A stretch of 49,210 bases of DNA, taken from assembly GCA_029571125.1 (NCBI GenBank), contig JAKPTH010000341.1, positions 1 through 49,210 on the forward strand, written 5' to 3'. Shown one piece after another: positions 41,550 through 49,210 of this stretch. How positions within the stretch are numbered: position 1 is the stretch's first letter; each line of letters opens with the position of its first letter. The position numbers and the translations under genes were made by a program. The notes beneath the pieces are model-generated. The model did not search any database and was not told where the DNA came from. It saw only the letters and a program-made list of their open reading frames with translations. This DNA comes from a bacterium (GTDB taxonomy: Bacteria > Muiribacteriota > UBA9980).

Positions 41550-44303
41550 TCAATCAAATTCAGTTCGGTCCGCCGATAGATCGAAAAGTTTCATGAGCTG
41601 TTCGTCGCTCATTTCGGTTATGAACGATTCGGAAATATCCGGTATGGCGTCTTTTGAAAGCCTTATCTTATCTTCTATCATCAAATCTATTTTTTCTTCG
41701 AGCGTGCCTTTCGTTATAAACTTATGCACGATTACATTTTTCGACTGTCCTATACGGAAGGCCCTGTCGGTCGCCTGATTTTCCACCGCCGGGTTCCACC
41801 ATCTGTCAAAATGTACGACATAGCTCGCCGCCGTGAGGTTGAGCCCCGTGCCGCCCGCCTTAAGCGAAAGCACCATGAACGGAATATAATCGGCGCCCTG
41901 AAAGCGCGCCACGATCTCTCCGCGCCGCCCGACCGGCGTTCCGCCGTGCAGCACCAGGCCGCCGCGGCCGAAAACTCCCGCCAGAAATCCGGCGAGCGGT
42001 TCCGTTATTTCCCGGAATTGAGTGAAAACCAATACGCGCTCGCGTTTTTCGCGTATGGTCTCGCATATTTCGCGAAGGCGACCGAATTTGCCGCTTTCGC
42101 TTTCGTCATAGCACTTCTGGCCCAGGTACTGATCTGGATGGTTGCATATCTGTTTGAACTTCATCAGCGACGAAAGTATTAGACCTCTTCTTTCGATCCC
42201 TTCATCAACGCTTTCGAGGGCTTCTTTAATCTCTTTGACGAGCGAGTCGTAAACAGCGGCCTGTTTTTTGCTCAGCGTAGAATATGATTTCATTTCTATC
42301 TTGTCCGGCAGGTCTGATATTATGGATTTGTCGGTTTTAAGGCGCCTTAATATGAACGGCCCCGCCGTCTTTTTAAGCCTGGAATAGCCTTCCACGGAGT
42401 CGCTCAACCGTCTGACGAACCCGGTGAATTCGGTCAGCGTGCCGAGAAGGCCGCGGTTGATGAAATCGAAGATAGACCACAGGTCGGACAGTCTGTTTTC
42501 CACCGGCGTACCGGTCAGGGCTATGCGGAAATCCGCTTTCAGGCGCTTTACCGCCCGCGTCTGTTTGGTGTCCGGGTTTTTTATATTCTGCGCCTCGTCG
42601 ATTATAAGCGTATCCCAATCGATATCGCATAATTTCTGGTAGCGGTGAAGCATGGAGTACGTGGTTATTATAAGATCGTTAGCGGCGGCGGCTTTTTCGA
42701 TTTCATTCGTGCCGCAGGTTTTTTCGGATTTCGCGGACGAGTGAAGCACCTGATATTTCAATTCAGGCGTGAAACGCTCGATCTCGTTCATCCAGTTGGC
42801 GATGAGCGAGGCGGGGACCACGAGCAGGTTCTTCGCATGCGCAGCCGCTTTGCCTGATTTGCCGGCGTTATCTCCTTTGCCGCGTACGCGGCGTCCGGCC
42901 GCGATGGAATTCAGCAGAGCGAGCACCTGCACGGTTTTTCCAAGACCCATATCGTCGGCCAGGCAAGCGCCCAGCCCCAGCGTTTTCATTAAATTAAGCC
43001 AGTTCAAACCTTTTTGCTGGTACGGCCGCAGCGCGCCCATAAAGTTTTTGCCACAGTCGGTGTTTTCGACGGTTTCCGGCCGGGTTAGTTTTTTTATAGT
43101 GGCCGCCAGCCATTCGCCGTTGCTTATTTCGATAACGGCCGAATTTTCGCCGTCAGCCGCGCCGGCTAATTTATCGGCGGTCATATTGAGCCGCAGTGCT
43201 TCAAAAAGAGTTATGCCTTCCCCGCCGCCGGCGGTCAGCGCGGCGCGTTCGAAAGCGGCCAGCGCCAGTTTGAGGCGTTGGGCGTCCGCCTCGACCCATT
43301 TTCCTTTTAATAACACCAGGCCGTCGCTTTCATGCGCCAGCCTTCTGAGTTCTTCGGGCGTTATACTCACGCCGCCGAGGGAAATTTCGGGTTTGAAATC
43401 GAGCAGAGTATTGAAACCGACGCGCGAAGGGGCGCTTTCGCCCACTTTTATCCTCACCGACGGAGGGCGTCTAGCTTCTTTCCACCAGTCGGGGATTCGG
43501 CAAAGAACTCCGGATTCCTCGTAAAGCGGGACTTCCTTTAAAAAAGCATGGGCCTCTTCCGTCGAAAGCGTTATCGGATGAAAAAGCTCGCCGGTTTCAA
43601 GCAGGCCGCCTATGAGCCGGCTTTTTTCGGCGGCGCGCGTTACGGCCGATATAAGCTCGAGCAGTTTTTTTCTGTCGCCGCCGAACTCGTTTATCGCGTT
43701 TTTAAGCGGCAGATGTTTAGTCCGTCCGTCTTCGCCGTGTTTTGAATAGGTGGCCATAAAAGCGAAAGGCTTCTGGCCTTTTTTGTTTTCTACCATATGG
43801 AAAAAGACGCGGCCGGCGGGATGTATCCGCGGGTTATATACGGCGAAAAAGCCGTCCGCTCTTCCGCGATACGCGCCCATAAGCCGTCTGAAAGCGCCTT
43901 CGAATATCATCGCGAAACTTTCGAGCCAGCTTTCGCCGAGGTGTTCCGAACCGTCCAGATACGGCGCGGCTTCTACAATCGCGGCGGCCTCGCCGCTTTC
44001 ATAATGCACCGGCGTTTTCTCACGGAGCGTTTCGAGATCGGGATTTTTAATCAGCCGCTCGCATAGAGGCGCGGCGGCGCTTAAAAGAAAAGCGAGCGAC
44101 GGCGAAACGAAAAAGCCGTTATGCCTGCCGCTAAATCCAAGCATCAGCAGGGCTTCGCCCGGGTCTTTCGAGTACAGCTCGAAAAGCCGCGCTTCAAAAG
44201 CGGCCCGCGCGGGGGTTATTTCTTCGCCGGCGGGCCGGCGCTCCAGGCAGAAACGGCCTTCGGGCTGTATTATGGCTATAAGTTCATTATTTTCTGAATT
44301 CAT
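41550..44303 (-). CDS. SNF2-family helicase-like ATPase
   Basis: 917 aa. An N-terminal region of about 400 residues resembles the SNF2-associated domain. The motor follows: ACLADDMGLGKTVQ (motif I), LLVVPASLIANW (Ia), IIDEAQNIKN (II), ALTGTPVENRLSDLWSIFDF (III). Lobe 2 has VFTQFREI, SLKAGGTGLNLTAASYVVHFDRWWNPAVENQATDRAFRIGQ (V-VI) and VHKFITKGTLEEKI. It is a dsDNA translocase of the bacterial RapA/HepA-like group, probably acting in transcription or repair with the adjacent SWIM protein. All motifs are intact. Confidence 0.92.
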   Translation of the reverse strand: MNSENNELIAIIQPEGRFCLERRPAGEEITPARAAFEARLFELYSKDPGEALLMLGFSGRHNGFFVSPSLAFLLSAAAPLCERLIKNPDLETLREKTPVHYESGEAAAIVEAAPYLDGSEHLGESWLESFAMIFEGAFRRLMGAYRGRADGFFAVYNPRIHPAGRVFFHMVENKKGQKPFAFMATYSKHGEDGRTKHLPLKNAINEFGGDRKKLLELISAVTRAAEKSRLIGGLLETGELFHPITLSTEEAHAFLKEVPLYEESGVLCRIPDWWKEARRPPSVRIKVGESAPSRVGFNTLLDFKPEISLGGVSITPEELRRLAHESDGLVLLKGKWVEADAQRLKLALAAFERAALTAGGGEGITLFEALRLNMTADKLAGAADGENSAVIEISNGEWLAATIKKLTRPETVENTDCGKNFMGALRPYQQKGLNWLNLMKTLGLGACLADDMGLGKTVQVLALLNSIAAGRRVRGKGDNAGKSGKAAAHAKNLLVVPASLIANWMNEIERFTPELKYQVLHSSAKSEKTCGTNEIEKAAAANDLIITTYSMLHRYQKLCDIDWDTLIIDEAQNIKNPDTKQTRAVKRLKADFRIALTGTPVENRLSDLWSIFDFINRGLLGTLTEFTGFVRRLSDSVEGYSRLKKTAGPFILRRLKTDKSIISDLPDKIEMKSYSTLSKKQAAVYDSLVKEIKEALESVDEGIERRGLILSSLMKFKQICNHPDQYLGQKCYDESESGKFGRLREICETIREKRERVLVFTQFREITEPLAGFLAGVFGRGGLVLHGGTPVGRRGEIVARFQGADYIPFMVLSLKAGGTGLNLTAASYVVHFDRWWNPAVENQATDRAFRIGQSKNVIVHKFITKGTLEEKIDLMIEDKIRLSKDAIPDISESFITEMSDEQLMKLFDLSADRTEFD

Positions 44304-44398
44304 GGCGCAACGTCCGCATTATATAGCGGGTAAACTTTAATTTTAAATGACGAATCGGTTAAATTATATTCGATTTACTTAATGAATGCAATAAAAAT

Positions 44399-44612
44399 TT
44401 GGCGCTTTTTTATGCCGGTAAAATGACTTTTAATCCTTCGATCACAAAACCCATAGCCGGCATGGAGATGTTCACCAAATCCCGCGCCGCGGGCCATTCC
44501 GGCCAGCCGTTCGAGACCAACGAAATGGGCTGGCTCGTTTATCCGGAAGGCATCTATCGCGCGGTAAAGGCTATCGGCCGTTACGGCGCCCATGATAAGG
44601 TCCGTATTTCAC
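44399..44612 (+). pseudogene. Fragment of a GH1 beta-glucosidase gene
   Basis: The translated stretch ends with NEMGWLVYPEGIYRAVKAIGRYG, which matches the block just before the catalytic ENG motif in family 1 glycosidases (M-G-W-x-x-Y-P-E-G-x-Y). No start, no upstream N-terminal half and no ENG nucleophile motif remain; the frame runs into unrelated sequence after about 44612. Only 70 of the usual 450 or so residues are left. It marks an old insertion or deletion junction at the left edge of the AbiE island. Confidence 0.6.
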
Positions 44613-44773
44613 TGTCGATATATTGCATAATATCCTCAACCACCTCGGCACGCGAGTTCGTGAAAAACATTTTTTTAACATATTTCTTGATTTAATATAA
44701 AATATTTGCTATAATAAAATTGTTCAACAATTATTTTTGTTCAATAAATATTAAATAATAAAAAGGTGAACAA
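44613..44773. promoter_or_regulatory. AbiE promoter with repeated TTGTTCAA operator
   Basis: TTGATT (44687-44692), 17-nt spacer, TATAAT (44710-44715). TTGTTCAA follows at 44720-44727 and again at 44737-44744 (17 bp apart), with an inverted copy TGAACAA at 44766-44772 overlapping the ribosome-binding site. AbiEi antitoxins bind repeats in their own promoter, so these are the likely autoregulatory sites. Confidence 0.6.
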
Positions 44774-45793
44774 ATGTTTAAAAATGATGTTATCGAAGAA
44801 ATTATAAGTAATTTCAAGAAAAAATTCTGTTTTTTAGAGATTATATTAAAACCAGGTAAGAAAGATGGCCTTTTTGATGGTATTTTAGAAATTGTTCACG
44901 AAAAGCGAAAAAGCAAATTTAACATAATAACCAGATATAATTTTAATATGGCGGACCGGATGTGTTTGGAATACATTCGCAATCAAAGTCATGAAAATAA
45001 TATAATACTTATAACGGGTCATGTATCAGCAAAAATGGCTAATATTTTAAGAAACGCAAATATATTTTTCATGGATGCTTCGGCAAACTCATACCTGAAA
45101 GCCGAAGGAATCTACATATATAATTACGATAAATCAAGTTTTAAATCTGTACCTTATAAAAAAGCCGGAAGCGTATTTTACTCTACCGGTCTCAAATTAA
45201 TATTTAATCTGCTGATTTCCAATGAATTGTTAAACGATAATTATAGAAAAATATCTGAAATTGCGGACATTTCACTTGGATCGATAGGCTGGATTGTTCA
45301 CAGATTAAAAGCTGAAGGATATATAATAAATACTGAGCATGATAAAATACTTGTTAATAAAAAAGAAATACTAAAAAAATGGATTGAAAATTATCCAGAA
45401 AAATTGAGGCACAAATTAATAAAAGGCAGATATAAATTTTTGAATTTCGAATCATATAAAAATTGGAAAAATATAGTCTTATCACACCCTCAATCATTAT
45501 GGGGCGGAGAAACTGCCGCAGAAAAAACGACAGGATATTTAAATGCCAAAATAATAACTATTTACTCAAAAGAAGATCATTTGGAACTAGTAAAAAAACT
45601 CCGGCTTGTCCCTGACAATAAAGGCAACGTTGAAATATTAGAAATGTTCTGGGACCCATATTATCTCAGCAAAAATGACGAAACTGTTCCGCCTTTATTG
45701 GCATACGCCGACTTAATGATATCAGAAAATGAAAGAAATATCGAAGGGGCCAAGATAATATATGACAAATACTTATCGCAAAGCTTTAAGTAA
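44774..45793 (+). CDS. Type IV toxin-antitoxin AbiEi-family antitoxin
   Basis: 339 aa. Residues 1-130 resemble the nuclease-like N-domain found in this branch. A winged helix (about 165-200, RKISEIADISLGSIGWIVHRLKAEGYI) binds DNA, followed by the AbiEi_2 C-terminal block SLWGGETAAEKTTGYLNAKIITIYSKED, VEILEMFWD and PPLLAYADLM. It represses its promoter and neutralises the toxin without direct protein binding, in the type IV model. GAAAGG-like AAAAGG precedes the ATG. The gene is clearly AT-richer than the flanking genome. Confidence 0.82.
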   Translation: MFKNDVIEEIISNFKKKFCFLEIILKPGKKDGLFDGILEIVHEKRKSKFNIITRYNFNMADRMCLEYIRNQSHENNIILITGHVSAKMANILRNANIFFMDASANSYLKAEGIYIYNYDKSSFKSVPYKKAGSVFYSTGLKLIFNLLISNELLNDNYRKISEIADISLGSIGWIVHRLKAEGYIINTEHDKILVNKKEILKKWIENYPEKLRHKLIKGRYKFLNFESYKNWKNIVLSHPQSLWGGETAAEKTTGYLNAKIITIYSKEDHLELVKKLRLVPDNKGNVEILEMFWDPYYLSKNDETVPPLLAYADLMISENERNIEGAKIIYDKYLSQSFK

Positions 45794-46655
45794 ACTGCCG
45801 ATGAAAGGGTTAGACAATTTTTTTGAAATAATCTATGACAAATTCAAAGAATTGAAACTTGAATTCTATGTTGTTGGCGCTATAGCAAGAGATATATTGT
45901 TTTATGAAGTATTCGATGCGGAAATCCCTCTAAGAGGCACAAGCGATGTTGATCTGGCAATATGCGTCAAAAGCTGGCACGAATATGATATGATAATAAA
46001 AGAGCTCATAAAATCAGGGTATTTTGAAAAGGAAAGAGACCGCCAAAGGTTAAAATATAAAAAAAATATTGCCGTTGATATAGTACCTTATGGAAAAATA
46101 GCTAATGACAAAAAAATAATTGAATGGCCTCCGCCTGAATTGTCAAGTATAATGTCTGTTTCAGGATTTAAAGAAGCGTATGATAGCGCTATCAAACTTG
46201 AAATTAAAAAAGGCAAATTTATTAAAATCGCCTCATTAGAAGGGTTAACAATTTTAAAAATAATTGCCTGGCATGATAGAAAAAGCCAGAAAGACGCGCA
46301 GGATTTAAAAACCCTTTTAACGAGTTATTTTAAATTGTACATTAAGGAAATCGAAAAAATCTATGATGAGTATTCTGATTTGATTATTAAAGTTAAAGGA
46401 GACACCGAAAAAACCGGAATAAGAATCTTGGGCGAAAAAGTATCTTTAGTTTTACACGATGCAAAAGATGTTAAATCAAAACTAATTAAAATAATTGAAG
46501 ATGAACTAAAAAAGGACGGAGATAATCTGGCTCAATATATGGTTGAATTCAGATTCGAATTAGAAGAAGAATATGCTAAAAACATTGATAGAATCAAAGA
46601 CTTGCTTGAAGGCATAAAAAATAAACAAAGCAACTACTGCCGGACGATAAAATGA
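45762..46655 (+). CDS. Type IV toxin-antitoxin AbiEii-family nucleotidyltransferase toxin
   Basis: 297 aa. The MNT-type nucleotidyltransferase motif is GTSDVDLAI near residue 68 (two Asp metal ligands), preceded by EFYVVGAIARDILFYE. A third acidic position lies within IAVDIVPYG. LEGLTILKIIAWHDRKSQKDAQDLKTLL is the conserved downstream helix block. AbiEii enzymes transfer nucleotides to inactivate a target such as tRNA. It overlaps the antitoxin gene by 32 nt. Codons are AT-rich (AAA, AAT, ATA), fitting recent acquisition. The active site appears intact. Confidence 0.82.
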   Translation: MTNTYRKALSKLPMKGLDNFFEIIYDKFKELKLEFYVVGAIARDILFYEVFDAEIPLRGTSDVDLAICVKSWHEYDMIIKELIKSGYFEKERDRQRLKYKKNIAVDIVPYGKIANDKKIIEWPPPELSSIMSVSGFKEAYDSAIKLEIKKGKFIKIASLEGLTILKIIAWHDRKSQKDAQDLKTLLTSYFKLYIKEIEKIYDEYSDLIIKVKGDTEKTGIRILGEKVSLVLHDAKDVKSKLIKIIEDELKKDGDNLAQYMVEFRFELEEEYAKNIDRIKDLLEGIKNKQSNYCRTIK

Positions 46656-46681
46656 GTTCTGCTCTAAAAAACTGTTCGGCT

Positions 46682-47335
46682 TCACGCGCTTTTCTTTTTA
46701 TTACTTGTAGTGTAAAAAGTGCTTCTGCCAGAGCCATTCTTCACTAGAGCATCCTTTTTGACGAGCAGGCCGAGCAGCTCGCGGGCGCGGGATTCCTTGA
46801 CGCCAAGCAATTCCATGGCCTCTTTCAGATTTATTTGCTGGTTAGCCTCCACAAAATTGATTATCTTCCGTTCCTGACCGCATAAAACATTCTGTTTTTC
46901 GTTTGTTTCAACGACAATCCGCCGGCATTTGCTACTATCCGCCGGCCTGAACATAACAACCTGGGTGAACCCGGCGTTTTCTTTGATCTGCGGCGTTTTC
47001 AGACCGGCGGATTCGCAGGAATTTCTTATCTTAGCCATTCCGGTGCCCCACTGCTCGATATAATTTAGTTCTTTAAAAACGAGCGCTATGACGGTGTTGC
47101 GAATTTCAGACCGACCTTCGCTCAATATGTTCTCGACGCTTATCGAATTCGGAAGCACACCGGGCGAAGTTATCTCGACCGCGTTGTCAAAAACGGCTAT
47201 CTTTATGTCCGAGCCGCGCCTGGAATAGTCTCTGTGGACGAAAGCGTTTATCACGGTTTCTCTTAATGCGGCGAGCGGCACCTCAAAATTGTCTTCTCTG
47301 ACGAACCCTTTGATCTTTCCGCTTAAATAATGCCA
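46682..47335 (-). pseudogene. N-terminally truncated AlbA_2/ATP-binding (RecG-like) transcriptional regulator
   Basis: The readable part has EVPLAALRETVINAFVHRDYSRRGSDIKI and VEITSPGVLPNSISVENILSEGRSEIRN, the ATPase-like half of proteins with an N-terminal AlbA_2 domain. A C-terminal winged helix ends with VKESRARELLGLLVKKDALVK. The frame is open upstream of the GTG at 47281 through GKIKGFVREDNFE, and then hits a stop at 47336-47338. No Shine-Dalgarno precedes the GTG. The AlbA_2 DNA-binding half is therefore missing by deletion. The remainder may be untranslated. Confidence 0.7.
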
Positions 47336-47415
47336 TCAAAACATTCTTCCGCGGCGGCTCCGGTCGGAAATAACAACACGGCCGCAACCGCAATTAAGCA
47401 TATCAATAAGATCAT
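47323..47415 (-). pseudogene. Orphan signal-peptide fragment at a deletion junction
   Basis: Thirty codons from an ATG at 47415 with AAAGGAAG upstream: a hydrophobic core (MILLICLIAVAAVLLF) and a signal-peptidase site (TGAAAEE), ending in TAA. It overlaps, in another frame, the upstream limit of the AlbA_2 remnant. It looks like the start of a secreted-protein gene cut off by the deletion that removed the AlbA_2 half. Confidence 0.4.
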
Positions 47416-47664
47416 CGAAGATACTTCCTTTAAAAAAAATCAATCTGCGAAAAAATTTCGTGATGACAGTTTAACGGTTTTTAAGGTCGAAAATTGCGAC
47501 CTTAAAAATCCATATCATCATCACAAAAATAATTTTTCTAAAATGCCAGAGCGAAAATGAACGAAAATACGTCTTGACGTATATATTAAGCCTCAATCTC
47601 CTTCAAACTACTCCAGAAAGGTATACTTGCTGATTCTCTTCGCGACTCGGAAACGCTTATCTTT
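47416..47664. other. Intergenic region, no clear gene
   Basis: About 250 nt. An AT-rich ORF on the plus strand (47330-47560) has no ribosome-binding site and no recognisable motif; I do not call it. A GGTCGAAAATTGCGACC inverted repeat (47484-47500) could form a hairpin. Confidence 0.4.
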
Positions 47665-48303
47665 TTAATCAATCCATTCGGTTTTTGTCAGACAGTGTAT
47701 TGATTCCATAACATCCCTCACAATATCGCCCGGCGATTTTTCGAAGTGGACGTCAAATACTACGTCTTGTTCTCCATCGTCGATGCCGTCCTGTTCATAC
47801 CAGCCATCGTCATCGAAATCACCATCGTTCATGACCTCTTCGGCACGCTGCTCGATTATGTCTATGATAATTTTATCTACCGCTTTTTCATCGATTTCGA
47901 TCTCTTCTTCCGCTATCTGCTCCGCCACCAACTTTTTGACCGATTCACAGAGCGATTTCAGGCGCGGGTCTAAATTAATAAAATGAGCGGGCTGGTAACT
48001 TTCACGCGCCATTTCTCTGGCGATCCGCGTTTCGTCATCCTCACCGTATTTTTTTCTCTGCCATTCTTTTTTTCGCGCGGCCACGGCTTTGCGTTTCGCA
48101 TTGCGCTCCGACGCTTCGGCCTGGCAAATTGTTTCGTATTCGGGACTGTGGGCCGGAGTCTCGTTTATATAAATATTTTTCGCCGCTTCCTGAATTTTTT
48201 TATAAGTATCGCGATTGACCCTAAAACTATCAGCCCATGATTTGATGGCTTTATCGAGTCCTTCGATTTTCTCTTCAGTGGTGTAGTTTGGAAATATTTT
48301 CAT
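47665..48303 (-). CDS. Hypothetical charged protein
   Basis: 212 aa from the ATG at 48303 (GCGGAG upstream); the reading from 48351 adds 16 residues without a site. The protein is highly charged: a Lys/Arg/Glu-rich helical centre (residues 60-110, with AKRKAVAARKKEWQRKKYGEDD), a long helix near 125-170 and an acidic stretch FDDDGWYEQDGIDDGEQD near 175-195. No signal peptide, membrane segment or catalytic motif is visible. I do not recognise it. It lies among defence-gene remnants, so mobile origin is likely. Confidence 0.5.
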   Translation of the reverse strand: MKIFPNYTTEEKIEGLDKAIKSWADSFRVNRDTYKKIQEAAKNIYINETPAHSPEYETICQAEASERNAKRKAVAARKKEWQRKKYGEDDETRIAREMARESYQPAHFINLDPRLKSLCESVKKLVAEQIAEEEIEIDEKAVDKIIIDIIEQRAEEVMNDGDFDDDGWYEQDGIDDGEQDVVFDVHFEKSPGDIVRDVMESIHCLTKTEWID

Positions 48304-48436
48304 TTTAGCATCTCCGCTTAAAGCTTTAGAATTCACGCTTATAATTAGCAAATCAGAGCAATAAAAAGACTACTACTTAATTGTCTCAGCGTTGATAAGA
48401 CTTTATATCGCATGTTATATATAAAGACCTCGTCAT

Positions 48437-48654
48437 TTATCTTACCAATTCTTTGAATTCGGCCTTTGCGCTGTTCAAGACGCGTAGGATTCCTGGGCCG
48501 GCCCTTCCATTGATTCTATAGCTTCGCCAGCGACTTCGAGTATCGAAGAGCTGAAATAGCCTGCGATTCGGTCATAGGCTTTTGCGTTTTAAAGTTTTGC
48601 GGTTAAAAACATTTGATCGAGTTTACATAATCTGGAAGAGTATCTTTTAATCAT
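48437..48654 (-). pseudogene. Remnant of a PLD-like/helicase-type protein N-terminus
   Basis: From an ATG at 48654: MIKRYSSRLCKLDQMFLTAKL, an in-frame TAA, then NAKAYDRIAGYFSSSILEVA and GEAIESMEG. AYDRIAGYFSSS is the start motif of phospholipase D-like domains on large helicase-associated proteins often found in defence islands. After EGPAQ the frame shifts, and ILRVLNSAKAEFKELVR followed by TAA is readable one frame over. Thus one nonsense codon and one deletion. The family call is from memory of the motif. Confidence 0.5.
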
Positions 48655-48728
48655 GCAACAATCCCTTATTGAATTATTGAAATTTCAATTAAATAGGACA
48701 TTTTAATAAAATATCAATAGTGTAAAAG

Positions 48729-48773
48729 TTTTTCAATGGGGTAAAAAACTCTCAAATATACCTCATTGAAAAA
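48729..48773. repeat. Long imperfect inverted repeat
   Basis: TTTTTCAATG (48729-48738) pairs with CATTGAAAAA (48764-48773), extended inward by GGTA/TACC after one mismatch, with a loop of about 15 nt. A related TATACCTCATTG/TATACCTCGTT direct repeat follows. It may be an operator or transcript hairpin of a lost gene. Confidence 0.5.
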
Positions 48774-48790
48774 TTATACCTCGTTAAAAT

Positions 48791-49084
48791 TCACCTGATT
48801 TTTCTCCATTTAGCATATCGGCCTTTATTCAATGGCTCTATTTTACCTTCCGAGCGAAGTTTTGCCAGCGATTTTCTTATCGTATCGTGGCCTACAATCG
48901 GGCAAACTTTTTCAATGTCTGAAAGACTGAAATCGGTGATAAAATTTTGGATTGCATTCAGTACCATTTCCGTTTTAGCGCCATGGCTTGACGAAACTTT
49001 CCCAACTCGGCTTTCAAACTCTCTATATGCGGCAAGGACAATGCCAAGAAAATATTCGACCCATGATAGCTTATAATATTTTTT
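48791..49084 (-). pseudogene. C-terminal remnant of a Fic-family protein
   Basis: Open frame of 97 codons, with no start, ending at TGA (48793-48791). It reads YYKLSWVEYFLGIVLAAYRE, FESRVGKVSSSHGAKTEMVL and a winged helix FSLSDIEKVCPIVGHDTIRK, matching the C-terminal part of Fic/DOC proteins with a wHTH tail. Two consecutive TAA codons (49090-49085) close the frame upstream, and the catalytic HPFxxGNGR region is absent from the window. The AMPylation half is lost by deletion; the rest is a fossil. Confidence 0.65.
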
Positions 49085-49210
49085 TTATTATTCGTCAGTT
49101 CGAGTCCGCTTCGCGGCCTCGAAACGGTCGCGTTCAGCCGCTGTAAGCAGCTTCGAAAACAAAGGCGCACTTCATCCCCCGGCCATCCGACTCGACCTCA
49201 AACACCTTAT
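49085..49210. other. Right-edge sequence, possible C-terminus of an unidentified leftward gene
   Basis: In the same reading frame as the Fic remnant, upstream of the double stop, the strand reads LLTAAERDRFEAAKRTRTDE before TAA TAA. Its codon use is gene-like but only about 30 codons are visible, bounded by another in-frame stop. It may be the end of a gene fused by deletion to the Fic fossil. No family assigned. Confidence 0.3.

Noticed and set aside
44609-44699. Short gene-like frames on both strands after the GH1 fragment
   Set aside because: Both strands give plausible-looking peptides (about 25-30 codons) but neither has a start, a motif or support; too short to call.
47330-47560. 76-codon plus-strand ORF
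   Set aside because: No ribosome-binding site or motif; the opposite strand carries a better explanation (signal-peptide fragment).
1-49210. CRISPR arrays, tRNA or rRNA genes, intact integrases or insertion sequences
   Set aside because: None recognised by reading; the only repeats seen are short operators and hairpins, and the right-end fragments lack transposase motifs.

Overview
The window reads as chromosomal DNA from an uncultured, Gram-negative, probably anaerobic bacterium. Two TonB-dependent outer-membrane receptors and an ExbB/ExbD/TonB set show a two-membrane envelope. NifX/orange-protein-like genes, MinD-type ATPases with inserted ferredoxin domains and a PAS/sigma-54 activator are typical of strict anaerobes. 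The Cys-Pro-Ser-Gly-Gly style C-terminal motif in the 38 kb protein recalls deep lineages such as Riflebacteria, Wallbacteria or Lentisphaerae, but I cannot place the organism. No rRNA, tRNA, CRISPR array, integrase or intact transposase was seen. All coordinates were worked out by hand.

Layout. (1) 0-2.4 kb: a YbaN-like membrane protein and a secreted DUF4434 protein, each behind a near-consensus promoter. (2) 2.4-8.8 kb: metal-chelate locus A, with a methyltransferase converging on a FecCD-type ABC importer, its binding protein, a TonB receptor and a previously unlisted 50-residue CPHC small protein. (3) 9-18.5 kb: locus B, with a second methyltransferase, a HTH regulator, ExbB-ExbD-TonB, a second receptor, a TrmO-like protein and a second complete ABC importer. 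A 16-bp GTAG-type motif recurs at the promoters of both loci. (4) 18.5-22.9 kb: an Orp-like cluster (three NifX-family proteins, a hotdog thioesterase, two Fe-S MinD ATPases and a second TrmO-like protein) with three sigma-54 type promoters and a palindromic enhancer. (5) 22.9-31.2 kb: a leftward operon with a gingipain-family peptidase, a ZIP transporter, an unusual enolase-superfamily/adenylate-forming fusion, an RsbW-GNAT fusion and an MFS exporter. (6) 31.4-44.3 kb: FIST plus adenylate cyclase; peroxiredoxin under a Fur-like box; a PAS/sigma-54 activator; a Fur/PerR regulator; envelope proteins; and a SWIM/SNF2 pair. (7) 44.3-49.2 kb: an AT-rich AbiE toxin-antitoxin pair set among gene fragments (GH1 glycosidase, AlbA_2/ATP-binding protein, a signal peptide, a PLD-like protein, Fic), which looks like a mobile or defence scrap region.

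How the parts may work together. Loci A and B import metal chelates using shared energisation from the single ExbB/D/TonB set. The Orp-like cluster next to them handles a metal or Fe-S cofactor. The activator at 34961-36313 is the likely controller of that cluster: the same TTGCAA-N2-TTGCAA palindrome lies upstream of the cluster's sigma-54 promoter and on top of the activator's own -35 box. This candidate redox-controlled metal regulon, and the unexplained fusion-enzyme operon beside it, are the most interesting content of the window.
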